A stretch of DNA of 64,000 nt, taken from NCBI RefSeq assembly GCF_964355755.1, contig NC_092671.1, positions 23,021,070 through 23,085,069 on the forward strand, in the 5' to 3' direction. Of the stretch, positions 13,108 to 23,176 are shown piece by piece; positions within the stretch are counted from its first letter, which is position 1; each line of letters starts with the position of its first letter. Made by a program: the position numbers and the translations under genes. The notes beneath the pieces were generated by a model, which was not told the origin of the DNA, did not search any database, and saw only the letters and a list, made by a program, of their open reading frames with translations. Source of the DNA: Antedon mediterranea. Taxonomy: Eukaryota; Echinodermata; Crinoidea; Comatulida; Antedonidae.

Positions 13108-13141
13108 GTAATACCATGGACCTATAGGTCCATGGTATTAC
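13108..13141. repeat. 34-bp perfect palindrome
   Basis: GTAATACCATGGACCTA is followed immediately by its exact reverse complement with no loop, and imperfect pairing (acagta / tactgt) extends outside it. The flanking stretches 12701-13107 and 13142-14427 hold no gene I can support. Confidence 0.9.
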
Positions 13142-14427
13142 ATACTGTAGTATTGAGCACCAGTAGCAGAGACGTCTGGACAATCGAATATAATCGTTAT
13201 CAGCTGTCTGGGTACCCAAGGCTAATGCTAGAAAATGGCAAAAATTTGTGTATTCATTCGCCGTCAGCGAATTGAATCCGGCACTTTTCTCATCAGAAGC
13301 AAATCAACAAATCCTTTTATCAGTTTGTTTTGATATATAATCTGGATAATATATATTAAAATGGCCTTGGTTCAAGCATGTTTAACAGGTAAAATCAGAT
13401 TTTTTCCTACCTAGGCCCCTTAGCACTGCGGTACCCTACGCCGTGTGGGGGAACCGATCTCGGCAGTATTTCTTAAGTAGCCTATCTTTCGTAAACTCCT
13501 TAGTTGAATTTTATTAATATAAATTTAATTGTATGAATATGCTATTTAAATGTTATTGAACATTTTTTTGCTGCATTTTGTAATTCCGCACTACTTGCTT
13601 TATCGCGATTCCAAGATGGCGGCAATTCAAATTTTGATTTGGTAATAATTCGCGAGGTCAACCACTCTGCTGCCAGACTGTTAACAATCAAGCCAAGCAT
13701 GTGTGACATTGTTATTGTTGTATTGTATGTCACATAACTCTTCCCTGTAACATGCAATATGTGTCAATAGTCGGGCGGTGTCCACTCACGAGGTGAAAAA
13801 GAGCTTTACTTTAAAAAGATTTTTTTACATGCAAATGTCAGTGAAACACTTATTTAGTGGAGAAAAATTACTTTATTAACAAAATTATCAAAGGCTTAGG
13901 TGGCTAGGCTATACCACACTGGAAAGGTGTCTGACATTACCCATTGTTTAGTACTGAACATAGGCAGGTGGTAGGTAGGCCTGGGCCTAGTCAATTTGGT
14001 ATTTGATATGCCAGATGATGTATGCTTGAAATTTTTTTAGTGCCCTCTATATAATTTTAAATTATTTTTACTTTAACTCTCTATTGTTTACCCGAAATTT
14101 CGTTTTTCAACTTGGTACCTCTGTGATCACTACAGCGATATGCGTAGTCTACAAAAATTAGGGTTGTTTTGTTATGGTGGGCTCCATAAAACAAACAATT
14201 AAATATCCAAATAGCATTAAACATGATGTTAGCATGTAGTTTTTAATTATGAAAACCCTACTGGTTGTCCAGGCATAAATTAATTTATAAATATGGCATC
14301 CTACTGCATGGAAAATATTACTACTGCAGGGAAACCTGCATATTGCTCATTCTTCTGATATATATATTCTTTGATATAACATATTTTAACAATATTTTTC
14401 AATTAACAAAAAAAAAAAAAATCACAC

Positions 14428-14592
14428 CTGAATCCTCATAAATTGTGTAGTTGCTTCCTTGATTGGATTCCCAATTTGGTCTGTTAGTCTCCCACTGCCT
14501 TTCTCTTTCAACCCAGTGGTATCTTTGTCTGTGCTGCTTACGATTTTTAGAGCTTTTACGTGCTGTTTGCCGTGACCGCTCTTCTGGATTTA
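14428..14592 (-). CDS. Putative SETDB1 internal exon with a histone H3-like QTARKS motif
   Basis: On the minus strand an AG acceptor (atatttaaag) precedes a 165-base segment that is fully open in one frame and ends CAG|gtgtga. It starts with two bases completing a codon and ends in phase 1, exactly what is needed to follow the exon at 37962-37848, which leaves one base over. The 54 residues are basic and hydrophilic with no fold I recognise; residues 6-11 of the exon read QTARKS, identical to histone H3 residues 5-10 around Lys9, in the context RSRQTARKSSKN. In SETDB1 proteins the region between the Tudor domains and the MBD is disordered, which suits this segment. Assignment to that gene is inference from strand, phase and character; a separate gene is possible. 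No following MBD exon was found to the left. Confidence 0.5.
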
Positions 14593-15241
14593 CTTTAAAT
14601 ATAAAATATGAACAAACAAATTAATTGTAATAGTAATGTGCAAGTGGCAGCATATGAATGAAAAAATCTGTGAAAGATTATAGGGCCTGTTTCTGCTGAG
14701 CAGGAATAATCGGTTATTAACTGATTATTTTTTAGTCAATTATTTTTGGGCAGCAGAAACTGCGCAAAATGACTACATACGATATAAAAAATTACCGATT
14801 AAAACACTCAATCGATATCGTGTTGTAACGGCAAATAACTGATTATCGCTGAGAAGTTTTTAGCTGCAACACAATACTGTAGATATGAGATAACATGTGA
14901 TTGTTATTATTTTTCTCTAGGGAAAATAAAAAGAATTCTGCGTTAACACCATTACATCCCACCAGTCCAGATTAACGATGTCTTTCCTGACCCTTTTAGG
15001 CCTGTCGTTGCCCAAGAAGTAACACAACAGTGAAACAAACTTCCTCGCCGACGACGTGCTCTTATTAATATATAATAAAACATCATTATTCTGTTTGTTA
15101 TATGTGGTAGTAGATATTTATTGATTCATAGTCAATTGAATATCTATGATTGGATTTTCAGAGTTCAATTTTTAGATTTTAATAAAACGTGTGATAGTTT
15201 TAGACAGCGATAGAATGTAAGCAAATCAACTCATCCTGGCC

Positions 15242-15614
15242 GCGTGTTTTTTTTTCCAGGACGAACGTGGGCAGAAGTCATGAATAATTCATTACCTTAA
15301 TTATTTTTATTATAAAGAATTGAAAGATAGCAGATCTACTTCCTAAATATACTAAACCTAACCCTCTAAATAATCTCTCTCAACTATTAAAAAAAACATG
15401 TTCATGAAAGACCTCGAACCGAGGGCTTCAGCGTAATAGGTTGAAGCCTTTACCACTAGACCAAACATTTCGGTTGGCAAACGTTGTTTACACTAATTAT
15501 TTAATCTCTCTGCATTCTTATACAGCGCCCTCTATAATGTTCCCTATTATGTCATAATTAATCATGAATTATTCATGATTTCTGCCCACGTTCATCCTGG
15601 AAAAAAAAATTACG
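15242..15614. mobile_element. MITE with 10-bp target duplication and tRNA-like core
   Basis: Inverted ends (ttttttttccagg..cgtgggcagaa..tcatgaata and their reverse complement at 15566-15609) bracket a 373 bp element. CATCCTGGCC occurs directly on both sides (15232-15241 and 15615-15624), consistent with a 9-10 bp duplication of Mutator-type elements. It lies inside the larger TIR element 14683-15778. Confidence 0.75.
15403..15480 (-). repeat. tRNA-like sequence inside a MITE
   Basis: The reverse complement reads TGGTCTAGTGGTAAAGGC (A-box type), an anticodon-arm-like hairpin GGCTTC...GAAGCC, then GGTTCGAGGTC (B-box type). The anticodon arm has extra bases and the acceptor stem is not convincing, so it is a tRNA-derived relic and not a functional tRNA. 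Confidence 0.6.
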
Positions 15615-15778
15615 CATCCTGGCCTTCCCTAATTTGAACTGCATTGTGGGTAATGATGTGATTTTTAAAAAGCGATTACCAGATAACTTTCAATTGCAAC
15701 ATGGAAAATTTTGTGGTTGGCAGTATTTAAGTTGCAGAAATAATTGATTATTTTGATTTTTTCAGCAGAAACAGACCC

Positions 15779-16137
15779 ATTTGTATAGGCAAAGTCAGAA
15801 CTGTGGTCATGTTACAAGAGTTGTCAAAACAATATAGAACTATCTGAAAACTTAACAACATAAAACTTCTAGAAAGTAGGAAGCTTTTTGCCAATTTTCT
15901 GACTGTATCATAATTGCAATGGAGCTGGATGAAAAGGTTTAATTATGCAAGGAACTATTCAGAAAGTAAAATCAATTAGCAAAGAAGATAACAAACTAAA
16001 AGAAAAACAAGTACAGTAGTTGATTGTGAAAACATTTTCATCTGGTTTTGATTTAGTAATGAGATATCATTGAAGAAAGCTTCTTCAGGTTTACATAAAT
16101 AATAATAATAATATAATAATAATAATAATAATAATAC
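15779..16137. repeat. Non-coding, ends in (AAT)n microsatellite
   Basis: No gene between 15779 and 16097. The segment 16098-16136 is an (AAT)n tract with small interruptions, probably the tail of a degraded retroelement. Confidence 0.6.
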
Positions 16138-16240
16138 CGTACTGACGCGGGTATAAGCCCATACGCGGGTATAAGCCCACCCCCAACTTTTGACTAATTT
16201 TCATGAAAAATTAGGCACTCGGGTATAAGCCCACCCATTA
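16138..16240. repeat. Degenerate TIR fragment with triplicated GGGTATAAGCCCA
   Basis: GCGGGTATAAGCCCA occurs twice in tandem and a third related copy (tcgggtataagcccaccca) follows 50 bp on. The same layout (CCGTA..CGGGTATAA..CCACCCCC) forms the left end of the element at 46843-47573. Confidence 0.5.
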
Positions 16241-16245
16241 ATTCA

Positions 16246-16506
16246 TTGTACGGATCTTCTAAACCGTATCCAGTTTGCCGCTTAAACTTAAAAAACCCAA
16301 GTTTCCTGATGGTACTTATTATTTTGGCTGGAGACGTTTCTCCGAACCCAGGACCAATCAGAAACCCATGTTCAATTTGTAAAAAACAGATTGCGAAAAC
16401 GCACAGGGAAATGAAATGCACTGAATGTAAATGTAACTACCATATCAAGTGCGGAAGAATAACTAAAATGGTATATGATAAGCAACGGAACTCGAAAGAT
16501 AATTAG
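16246..16506 (+). pseudogene. LINE ORF1 fragment: 2A-like peptide plus PHD-type zinc finger
   Basis: The open frame contains a hydrophobic run (FLMVLIILAG) ending in DVSPNPGP, which fits the 2A 'stop-carry-on' consensus D-x-[ES]-x-N-P-G-P. It is followed directly by a cysteine pattern C-x2-C...C-x2-C-x4-H-x2-C (CSIC, CTEC, HIKC), the first part of a PHD finger. N-terminal 2A-like sequences next to zinc fingers are known in ORF1 of CR1-like non-LTR retrotransposons of sea urchin. The first in-frame ATG is at 16309, just upstream of the motif. The frame ends at 16506 in unrelated sequence, so the finger's last ligands and the rest of ORF1 are missing: a truncated relic. No ORF2 follows. Confidence 0.7.
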
Positions 16507-16609
16507 TCCAGTCCCTAAGGGGAGAAAAGGGGGTGGGATGTTACCAGACTGGATACAAATTTTTCAGTATAGCAGTTTGGTAGAGTATAGTGTGGAGATG
16601 CCAAAACAA

Positions 16610-17115
16610 AGTTACTGGAAATCTGATTTGACCTCTGTGACCTCTGACCTCAATTTTTATACTTTTCTATTATATAACTAAAAATCGCCATATCTTGACA
16701 ACGCAGGGACATTTTACATTAATTTTTTTTTCAAAACGCTTGGAAGATATATATTTATATTCGCTATAATGAAAATAATTGTACAAAAATGGCCGCAAAG
16801 GCTTTATTTTTCAGTTTGACCTTTGACCTTGATTGCCTAATATCTCAATAACACGCAATCTCAGAAATTTGAAAATGGGCTCAAAATGTTAAGAAAATAA
16901 ATCTAATATTTAGTCTAATAGAAACTTTTTTCAAAAAATTACCATAAATTAAGCTTTTTTGACCCTTGACCTCTAATGTTTGAATATGTCAATATCTCGG
17001 TAACTATTTGTCCTAAAAAGTTCAGTTTGGTGTCAAATTGTTTAGAATATACACATTTATATTTGCTCTAACAAAATATTTTGTCATAATTCAATTGGAA
17101 ATGTCATTTTGAGCT
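16610..17115. repeat. DR1-bearing repeat, tandem degenerate units
   Basis: About three units carry 'ttgacctttgacctt', 'aatatctc.gtaac', 'attt.tattcgctctaa' and 'gtca..aa.ggccgcaa' in the same order as in other copies, in reverse orientation. Perfect reverse DR1 (TGACCTTTGACCT) at 16817-16829. Confidence 0.7.
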
Positions 17116-17167
17116 ATGACCCATCGTTTTGCATATATTTAGCAATTAATAATCTATAAAAAGAGAT

Positions 17168-17425
17168 CGAGAGAGGGGAGGGGGTTGGGGTGGATGGAGA
17201 GACACATATTTTTGTTACATGTTACACAAATGGTAAACTCTGTCTACACTATAACATTTTTATGCGACAAAAAAATGTGATGTGCCCATATATGGACACG
17301 ATGAATGACATATCACTACCATATTTGGGCACATCACACCTTTTTTGTTAAACTAGTTTATAGTGTAGACAAACATGTAAAAAATATGTGTCTCTCCATC
17401 ACCCCAACCACCTCCCCCTCTCTCG
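17168..17425. mobile_element. Foldback MITE, 258 bp
   Basis: Nearly the whole element is an inverted repeat: CGAGAGAGGGGAGGGGGTTG ... CCACCTCCCCCTCTCTCG, with inner arms 'ggagagacacata' / 'tatgtgtctctcc' and 'gtctacactata' / 'tatagtgtagac'. No coding capacity. Target duplication not resolved. Confidence 0.8.
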
Positions 17426-17449
17426 CTTTTCCAATGCTACTGCATGCAT

Positions 17450-17610
17450 CTATACACATCAAAATGACCGGAATTGTACTGGAAAGTTTTTAGCTACATT
17501 TGAAAATAAGTCCCAGAGGATGGGTGTATTGTAATGTTATCAGAATTATGGCAATTGTTTGTAATGGGAAAGTTTTAAAACTACATTTGAAATATTTGCT
17601 AATAATATCA
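17450..17610 (+). repeat. Fragment related to the internal repeats of Helitron 24805-27028
   Basis: 'catcaaaatgaccggaattg' and the following 'gtactgg.aa.gttttta..ctacattt' match the repeated 'tatcaaaatgaccgcaattg..accggga' blocks at 24900 and 25065. Two units are visible in tandem. Confidence 0.5.
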
Positions 17611-19048
17611 CATGCTATTAAAGATATACTTATTTTCCCACTGACAAAAGTAATGTTGACAAATATTTTTGTTGAATATGCAATTTTAATGTCACACATA
17701 ATAGTTTCACCAAAAATTGGATTGAAAAAAAATGATATAGTGCATACCCTAAAAAACTGTAATTCAAAGCAAAAAATAGGCTGGAAGTCTTTGTGATTTT
17801 GGTTAAATTAACTGTTTATTTTGTCTTTAAAGTGATATTTACTCTATTTTTTAGATTAGCTCTTTGATTAAACACCTCTTCCAATGCAGTGAAGATCTTA
17901 AGTGTCGCCTTGTCTTACTAATCTTCCTTAACTTCTCTTTGAAAGATCGTAATCAATATTTGTTGAGGTATAATATTTCCCTCTAATATGGTTATGCCTG
18001 TTTTATTGAGTCAAATGCTTTCTGATAATCTCTAAATCAAAGATTTGGTGATATTCATTTCTTTTTTATTTTAGTTGATTGACAAACTGTATAAGATGGT
18101 CCTACTGTATAAAGCCTTATATATTGGTTTATTTACTTCTAGTCGGTTTCTGATTTTGTTTTTTGATTACTTTTGTAAATTATTTGTGTACATGTGATAA
18201 TGTTCGTTTGGTCGGTAATGGTTGATGTCATTTTTGTCATGTTTTTGTGGATTAAAGTTAAATTATCATTGCTTCTCTTAATTTCTTCTGGTTTCAAAGA
18301 TTTTGTTAGTGTTATGAGCTGGATGTGTTATTGCCTCATCAAGCCAAGATGGTAATTTTGACTGCTCACTGGTTTGTTTTCCTTTTATATTCCACTACAG
18401 TATGTTCTTGAAAAGAAATCAACTTTGTAATTAATTTGTCTTTGATCCTTTTCAGATTTCTAATATTTTAAACATATGTTTTTCTTTTCTTCGCTTTTTC
18501 CTCACTGTTTCAAACATTTTATTTTTTTCAGCATACTTCAAGCAATTAATTGATAATTAGGTCATATGTTTTATGAGTATCAAATCGCATTGGTTAATTC
18601 TTCTTTTCTTTCTTTAAGATCCTGATTTTCTTTTTTTTTTATTGTTATTTAACTTGTAAGTTTATCTAATTTTTTGTTGATATTAAGTGTTGCTCTTACG
18701 GTGTAGGCCTACCATGCGATGGAATTATATATTGAAATTAAATTAAACATTAAGTTTTAAGAAAATTGTAAAAGGCTAAATAGGATATTGAATGTAGTTC
18801 TGGTCCATTAAATCTATATTTTAGGTATATTATTATAAGTATGACACACGCACGCACGCTTAACAGTATATTCTGGTCATACCTCAAACTGGCATTTCCA
18901 GTAAAAATATGATAACATCTTCTATTAGAGCTAATATAAATGTGTACATTTTGAACATTTTGACACCAAGTTGAACTTTTTATGACATTTGGTTACAGAG
19001 ATACAGACATATTTAAACATTAAAGGTCAAAGGTCAGTAAATTACATG
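17611..19048. other. Non-coding, T-rich; DR1 repeat unit at its right end
   Basis: No supported gene between 17611 and 18880. The frame at 17500-17796 is AT-rich without recognisable features. From about 18885 to 19048 there is one unit of the dispersed repeat, with perfect DR1 at 19024-19036. Confidence 0.5.
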
Positions 19049-20196
19049 ATTCTGATTCTGATGTTCAATTATTGCTATATGCTGATCATTCTACGATTCT
19101 GTATTCTCATCACGATGCCACCAAATTCGCTCATAAATTAAGTAATGTCCTACTGTAGCTAAGTGCCAGGACTGGCTAACTGAAAACAAATTATCTTTAC
19201 ATGTTGGCAAAACCGAAAGTATTATCTTTGGTAGCAGAGCGAAGCTTAACAAAGTTAAAGAGTTTTCTGTGGAATTAATGGGCCGTAGAATCAAAAGTAC
19301 TAAGCAAGTTAAATATTTGGGTATTGATTTAGACCAATATGTATCATGTGATATTATTGCAACTAGTGTTATCAGTAAAGTTAAGTCAAGGTTGAAGTTT
19401 TTACATAGGCAAAGTTTGTGCTTGAATAAAAAATGTCGTAAACTATTAAGCACTGCTTTAATACAATGTACATTTGACTATTCTGCCTCGGCATGGTACG
19501 GCGGTGTCAATAAGAATCTTAAACATAAATTACAAACTGCCCAAAACAAGATGGCACGTTTCATTTTAAATGTTGGTCCGAGGTCTCACATAGGTGCCAA
19601 AGAGCTTTCCGATCTTGGGTTTCTTAATGTCAGCCTCAGAAAAAGTTTTTAAGATTAAATTATGTTCACAAAATTTGCTATAACTTTAATACGCCTTCTT
19701 TCCTTAAGGATAACTTTTTGTTAATTTCTGATCATCATAACCATTTCACCAGGGGTACAACATTTAATTTTGTCACTCCTAAGGCTACTGGCGTTAATGA
19801 TTCGACTTTTTATTTCTTAGGTATCCGTGACTGGAACAGGCTCCCCAATTCACTCAAATAAATACAAAATAATGCAACCTTCAAAATAAAACTTAAAGAA
19901 TATTTTAATAATGAACAGCTTGGAATATCAGTTTAATTAAGTTATTTTTTAATATTGTTTTTGATGTTATCTTGTCATATGTATTTTCTTGTTTTTCCAA
20001 TTTTACTGCGTCCAACTTAATGATATATTGTACTAGGCCCAACCACTCACTTTTTCAGTTAATACGGATTGGACCCCATTGGAAATAAGTTTACTTTTAT
20101 TTGTCGACTTAATGGGTTATCCTGGTATTCTTTTTGTACATTGTATATTTTATCTTTTGTGTATGAATATCGAATAAAATCAATCAATCAATCAAT
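19049..20196 (+). mobile_element. LINE 3' fragment (RT palm to 3' end)
   Basis: Conceptual translation begins at the RT catalytic block (YADHST in place of the usual YADD-T), continues through 'KLSLHVGKTES', 'KYLGIDLD' and a C-terminal tail in the frame 19269-19652, then further coding-like sequence to about 19930. A stop and a base shift near 19170 plus the mutated catalytic Asp show it is dead. The 3' end is 'gaataaa' followed by (ATCA)n at 20177-20196, the microsatellite tail usual for CR1/L2/Jockey-like elements. It abuts another LINE fragment of opposite orientation. Confidence 0.85.
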
Positions 20197-20690
20197 GTTC
20201 TGAACACGCTGGACCTTAGCAATAGTCTTAGCTGGAAGCCCACAAAGAAGAGAGTTGCACGAGTCTAGCCTGGATGAAACAAATGAATGGACCAGTATTT
20301 CTGTTGATTTTAGCTTCCGTACATGTCTAATCTTGCGGATGGAATTTATTGCAGATTTGCACACTTTGTCAACATAAGCAGATAAGACAAAGTCAAAGAT
20401 GACTCTAAGGTTTCAAGCAGTAGGTGATGGTCTGATCATAGAGTTACAAATTTTTACAGAGGGTGTCCAGTCTGGAGGTCTATGGCGAGAAGTAAAATTA
20501 ATCAATTCAGTCTTGGCAGCATTCAGTACAACCATGTTATGTGTGTACCATAATTTTATTTCGGCGATGCAAGTTTCAAACTTATTCACAGCCCCTTCAC
20601 ATTCTTTTCTTTTGAGGGACGGCAGAATCAATAGCAACTGGATCAGACATTGTATAATTGATTTCAATGGAGTAAGTTCTTCCATTAAGG
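20197..20690 (-). mobile_element. LINE RT fragment, CR1/L2-like, opposite strand
   Basis: Minus-strand translation gives '..CIAEIKLWYTHNMVVLNAAK' then 'TELINFTSR', the segment that follows YxDD in L2/CR1-type RTs. Further on, in a shifted frame, come 'DKVCKSAINSIRKIRHVRK' and 'VHSFVSSRLDSCNSLLCGLP', the conserved thumb/tail segment. Stops and frameshifts separate the parts. Its 3' end is cut where the plus-strand LINE tail at 20196 begins. Confidence 0.85.
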
Positions 20691-20854
20691 TAAGATGAAA
20701 ACAAATTTATAGCAGTACCGGTTATACTGTAGCCTGCCGTTTTATAGGGAATTATCTGAGCAACAACATATTAACGTGTTGAAGAAATTCTTTGAACTAT
20801 GATACAAAATATGAAAATACGACTTTTATAATTCAACTGGTCATATACAAATTT

Positions 20855-21682
20855 TTTAGCGAAAGATAATTGATTAACCTAGACAATATCAGAATATGGG
20901 GAAATTGGAACACAGATAAGTGGAGACACGCTCTATTAAATGTGATGAGCTATGGAGAAAGAGACAAAAATCCTATATTTTATATTCGAGTGGCCATACG
21001 ATGACGTCACAATGTCCGGTTTGCCATATTGATGTATGATCCGATATCTACAACTCATCTATTTCCAGAATATGTAATAAAAATAAACTTCAAAATGTAG
21101 TTTAGAAAGTATGCGCTCACATTGAAATTCTCATCAAAAACGTGCGTGAATTGTCCAAATTCAAAGTGCTCATATGATGTGATTTAAAGTAAAAATTGTT
21201 TTTAAAAAGTTGATGATTACTACAAGTAAAAATATGTTTTCAGTGCTATGTGCGCACTGAGCGCGTACAAATTTGCGCTCACGTTGAAGTTGAAGTGACA
21301 CGAAATGCAAAGAAAATTGATTTGAAATTGATTTTTCGCAATTTAAATTGTTAAACGCATGTGTGTGTGTAATGATCTGTGAAACATGCCATTTTTTTTC
21401 CACAGGAAGTTAGCGCATGATAAAAATTACAATTTTGCTAAGTTTCAATTTAAATTGTTATATGGTTTTCAATCTATGTTAAATAGGCGAAATTCATAAA
21501 ATCACTGCTGCTGCGCAACCATACAGTCATATAACGAAGTTTCTTGCACATCTACAGATAGAGTTTAATCTTCTGACAAAGTTATACATTCTTATGTTAA
21601 CAAGAATTAGGGATACGCTGCGGACAAAATTCCTGGAAAGAATAAGATAGAAAAGAAAAAAAAAGATCATGACAATACGGCG
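20855..21682 (-). repeat. Hairpin-family repeat body, inverted copy
   Basis: This is the reverse complement of 47700-48600. Shared blocks include 'gcgaaagataattgattaac', 'gagtggccatacgatgacgtc', 'caactcatctattccaga'-like, 'aattgtccaaattc' and the end 'aaaaagatcatgac'. The palindromic start present at 47606-47685 is missing, replaced by repeat family G. Confidence 0.8.
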
Positions 21683-22430
21683 TCATCTCCACTAAATATC
21701 GGACGGATTGTACTGCAGCTGGTCGCGATATCTATTGTATTGTGACATCCTTCTGGACGCAGTTAAAATGTTGCGTCCGAGGGACTACCGATTATTCACA
21801 ATTATTCCGTTTTAGTGCGTCCATGAATAGCTCCGCCCCTCATTATGTGGTTGACTGATTTCAAGTTGTTGTTATGGAACTTCGCTTGATCGCGACCCAC
21901 GGCGCCCAGACGGGCCCCTTGACTTGTCTGACTTTAATCAACAAATATACGTAGTAAGGCAAACAAATAATAAATACCTCAATACGGCTGCTTCGCTTCC
22001 TTGTGTCGGCTTTCTAACATTTGATTTGACCTTTTGATCACGCACAATTGTGTGTAACAACAGTCAACATGACCAACTTCGACTTACTTCGTCCAGTTGC
22101 GATAGCTTTCGTGTACTGTGTACTGTAGAACATGTGATTGATAACCGTCAATGACACACTGCTGCGTTTGACTCCGACCACCCTCGCCGGATTGCGACCT
22201 AGATTTTTGTAGGAACGCACTTGTCTAGCGGTGTCCCTTTGTGGGAATCGTTCAACATTGGCGGTTTACGCGTGATATATCATGTTCCATCCAGGGACCA
22301 AAATGCGTAGTTACTTTCCATCAGGCGCTACACAGCAAAGGAGTACGAATTATGTTTACGATCTAGTTCAAATTTATAAATTTACGATTAACTCGATTTA
22401 TACCCAGGTGGGGTACCTAAAATAGACGTT
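21683..22430 (-). repeat. Repeat family G, longest copy
   Basis: 'gcgtcatctccactaaatat' at 21690 and 'cgcgtgatatatcatg', 'ccatccagggaccaaaat' at 22270-22305 match the reverse complement of 37200-37710 at both ends with a diverged middle. GC content is clearly higher than the surroundings. No transposase or RNA structure recognised. Confidence 0.7.
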
Positions 22431-22570
22431 TCAGTGCAAGCCCTACATAACTAAACTAGAAACATGCTATTTTCGTTTAGCCAACATCTTTTTATCAAGC
22501 TACGTTATTAAATGTTCAATGTACTGTATGTCATGAATTTCTCTCGTACTACTTGAGATAGTAAGTCCCG

Positions 22571-22579
22571 AAATGGTAC
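22571..22579. repeat. Left 9-bp target duplication of the MULE-like element
   Basis: AAATGGTAC here and again at 32566-32574, directly outside the inverted ends. Confidence 0.8.
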
Positions 22580-22856
22580 AAGGGTTGGTGAAATCTGTCC
22601 ATAATAGGTTACTTTTATAATTGGCTGTCCAAAATAGGTGACTTTTTGTCCATAATAGGTGATTTTGTTGGCGTACTTGTACGTTCGTAGTTTATTTTGC
22701 GAGTAGAAGTAATAGTTAATACTAATTTGCTTCTCTTCAGATTTCGAGGCCTAGGCCTAGTAGAAGGCCTAATTAATATAATTCTTTAAGTCTCTCTAGC
22801 CTCTAGGGCCTAGGCACTAGGCTAGGCCTATACCTGTTAGTTAGGCTACCTCAGGC
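22580..22856 (+). repeat. Left terminal inverted repeat of the MULE-like element
   Basis: It contains three copies of the 'tGTCCATAATAGGTnAC' motif (near 22596, 22628 and 22649, the middle one with AAAATAGG), then 'ggcgtacttgtacg' and a GGCCTAG-rich stretch. The right end has six such motifs, so the left end looks internally shortened. Confidence 0.8.
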
Positions 22857-23176
22857 CTAGGACTCCTACGGCTTAGGTCCATCTCGGCCGCCGAAAACCT
22901 CGGCCGCCGGTTACAGAACACGATATTGTATGGAGCGCCAAAAGTGCCCGTTATGATAGTGTAATAGTGACGACGTGTACAACACAGGCTTTAAAGTTAA
23001 CGATGTTTTTATGATGTATTTATTTTGATTCGATAATAAAGTACTGTATTTGAGAGTGTCTCAAATAAAATTTTTAAACAGTTAGCCAGCTTTATATATA
23101 AAATAAATCGAATAGTACAATATATTTCGTTTTATGTTTTAATGTTAATTAATACTGTGAATGAGTTACTATATTA

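Larger units (their letters stand above)
14683..15778. mobile_element. TIR DNA transposon, non-autonomous, with nested MITE
   Basis: The left end GGGCCTGTTTCTGCTGA and right end TCAGCAGAAACAGACCC are inverted repeats with one mismatch, followed inward by 'aataat(c/t)' blocks that also pair imperfectly. The length without the nested insertion would be about 0.7 kb. No transposase frame is present. A clean target duplication could not be decided, so the superfamily is left open (Harbinger- or hAT-like ends). Confidence 0.7.

Noticed and set aside
15403-15480. Functional tRNA on minus
   Set aside because: A and B boxes are present, but the anticodon arm has extra bases and the acceptor stem does not pair; it lies inside a MITE.
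17500-17796. 98-codon plus-strand frame
   Set aside because: It overlaps Helitron-related repeats and has a composition expected from AT-rich DNA.
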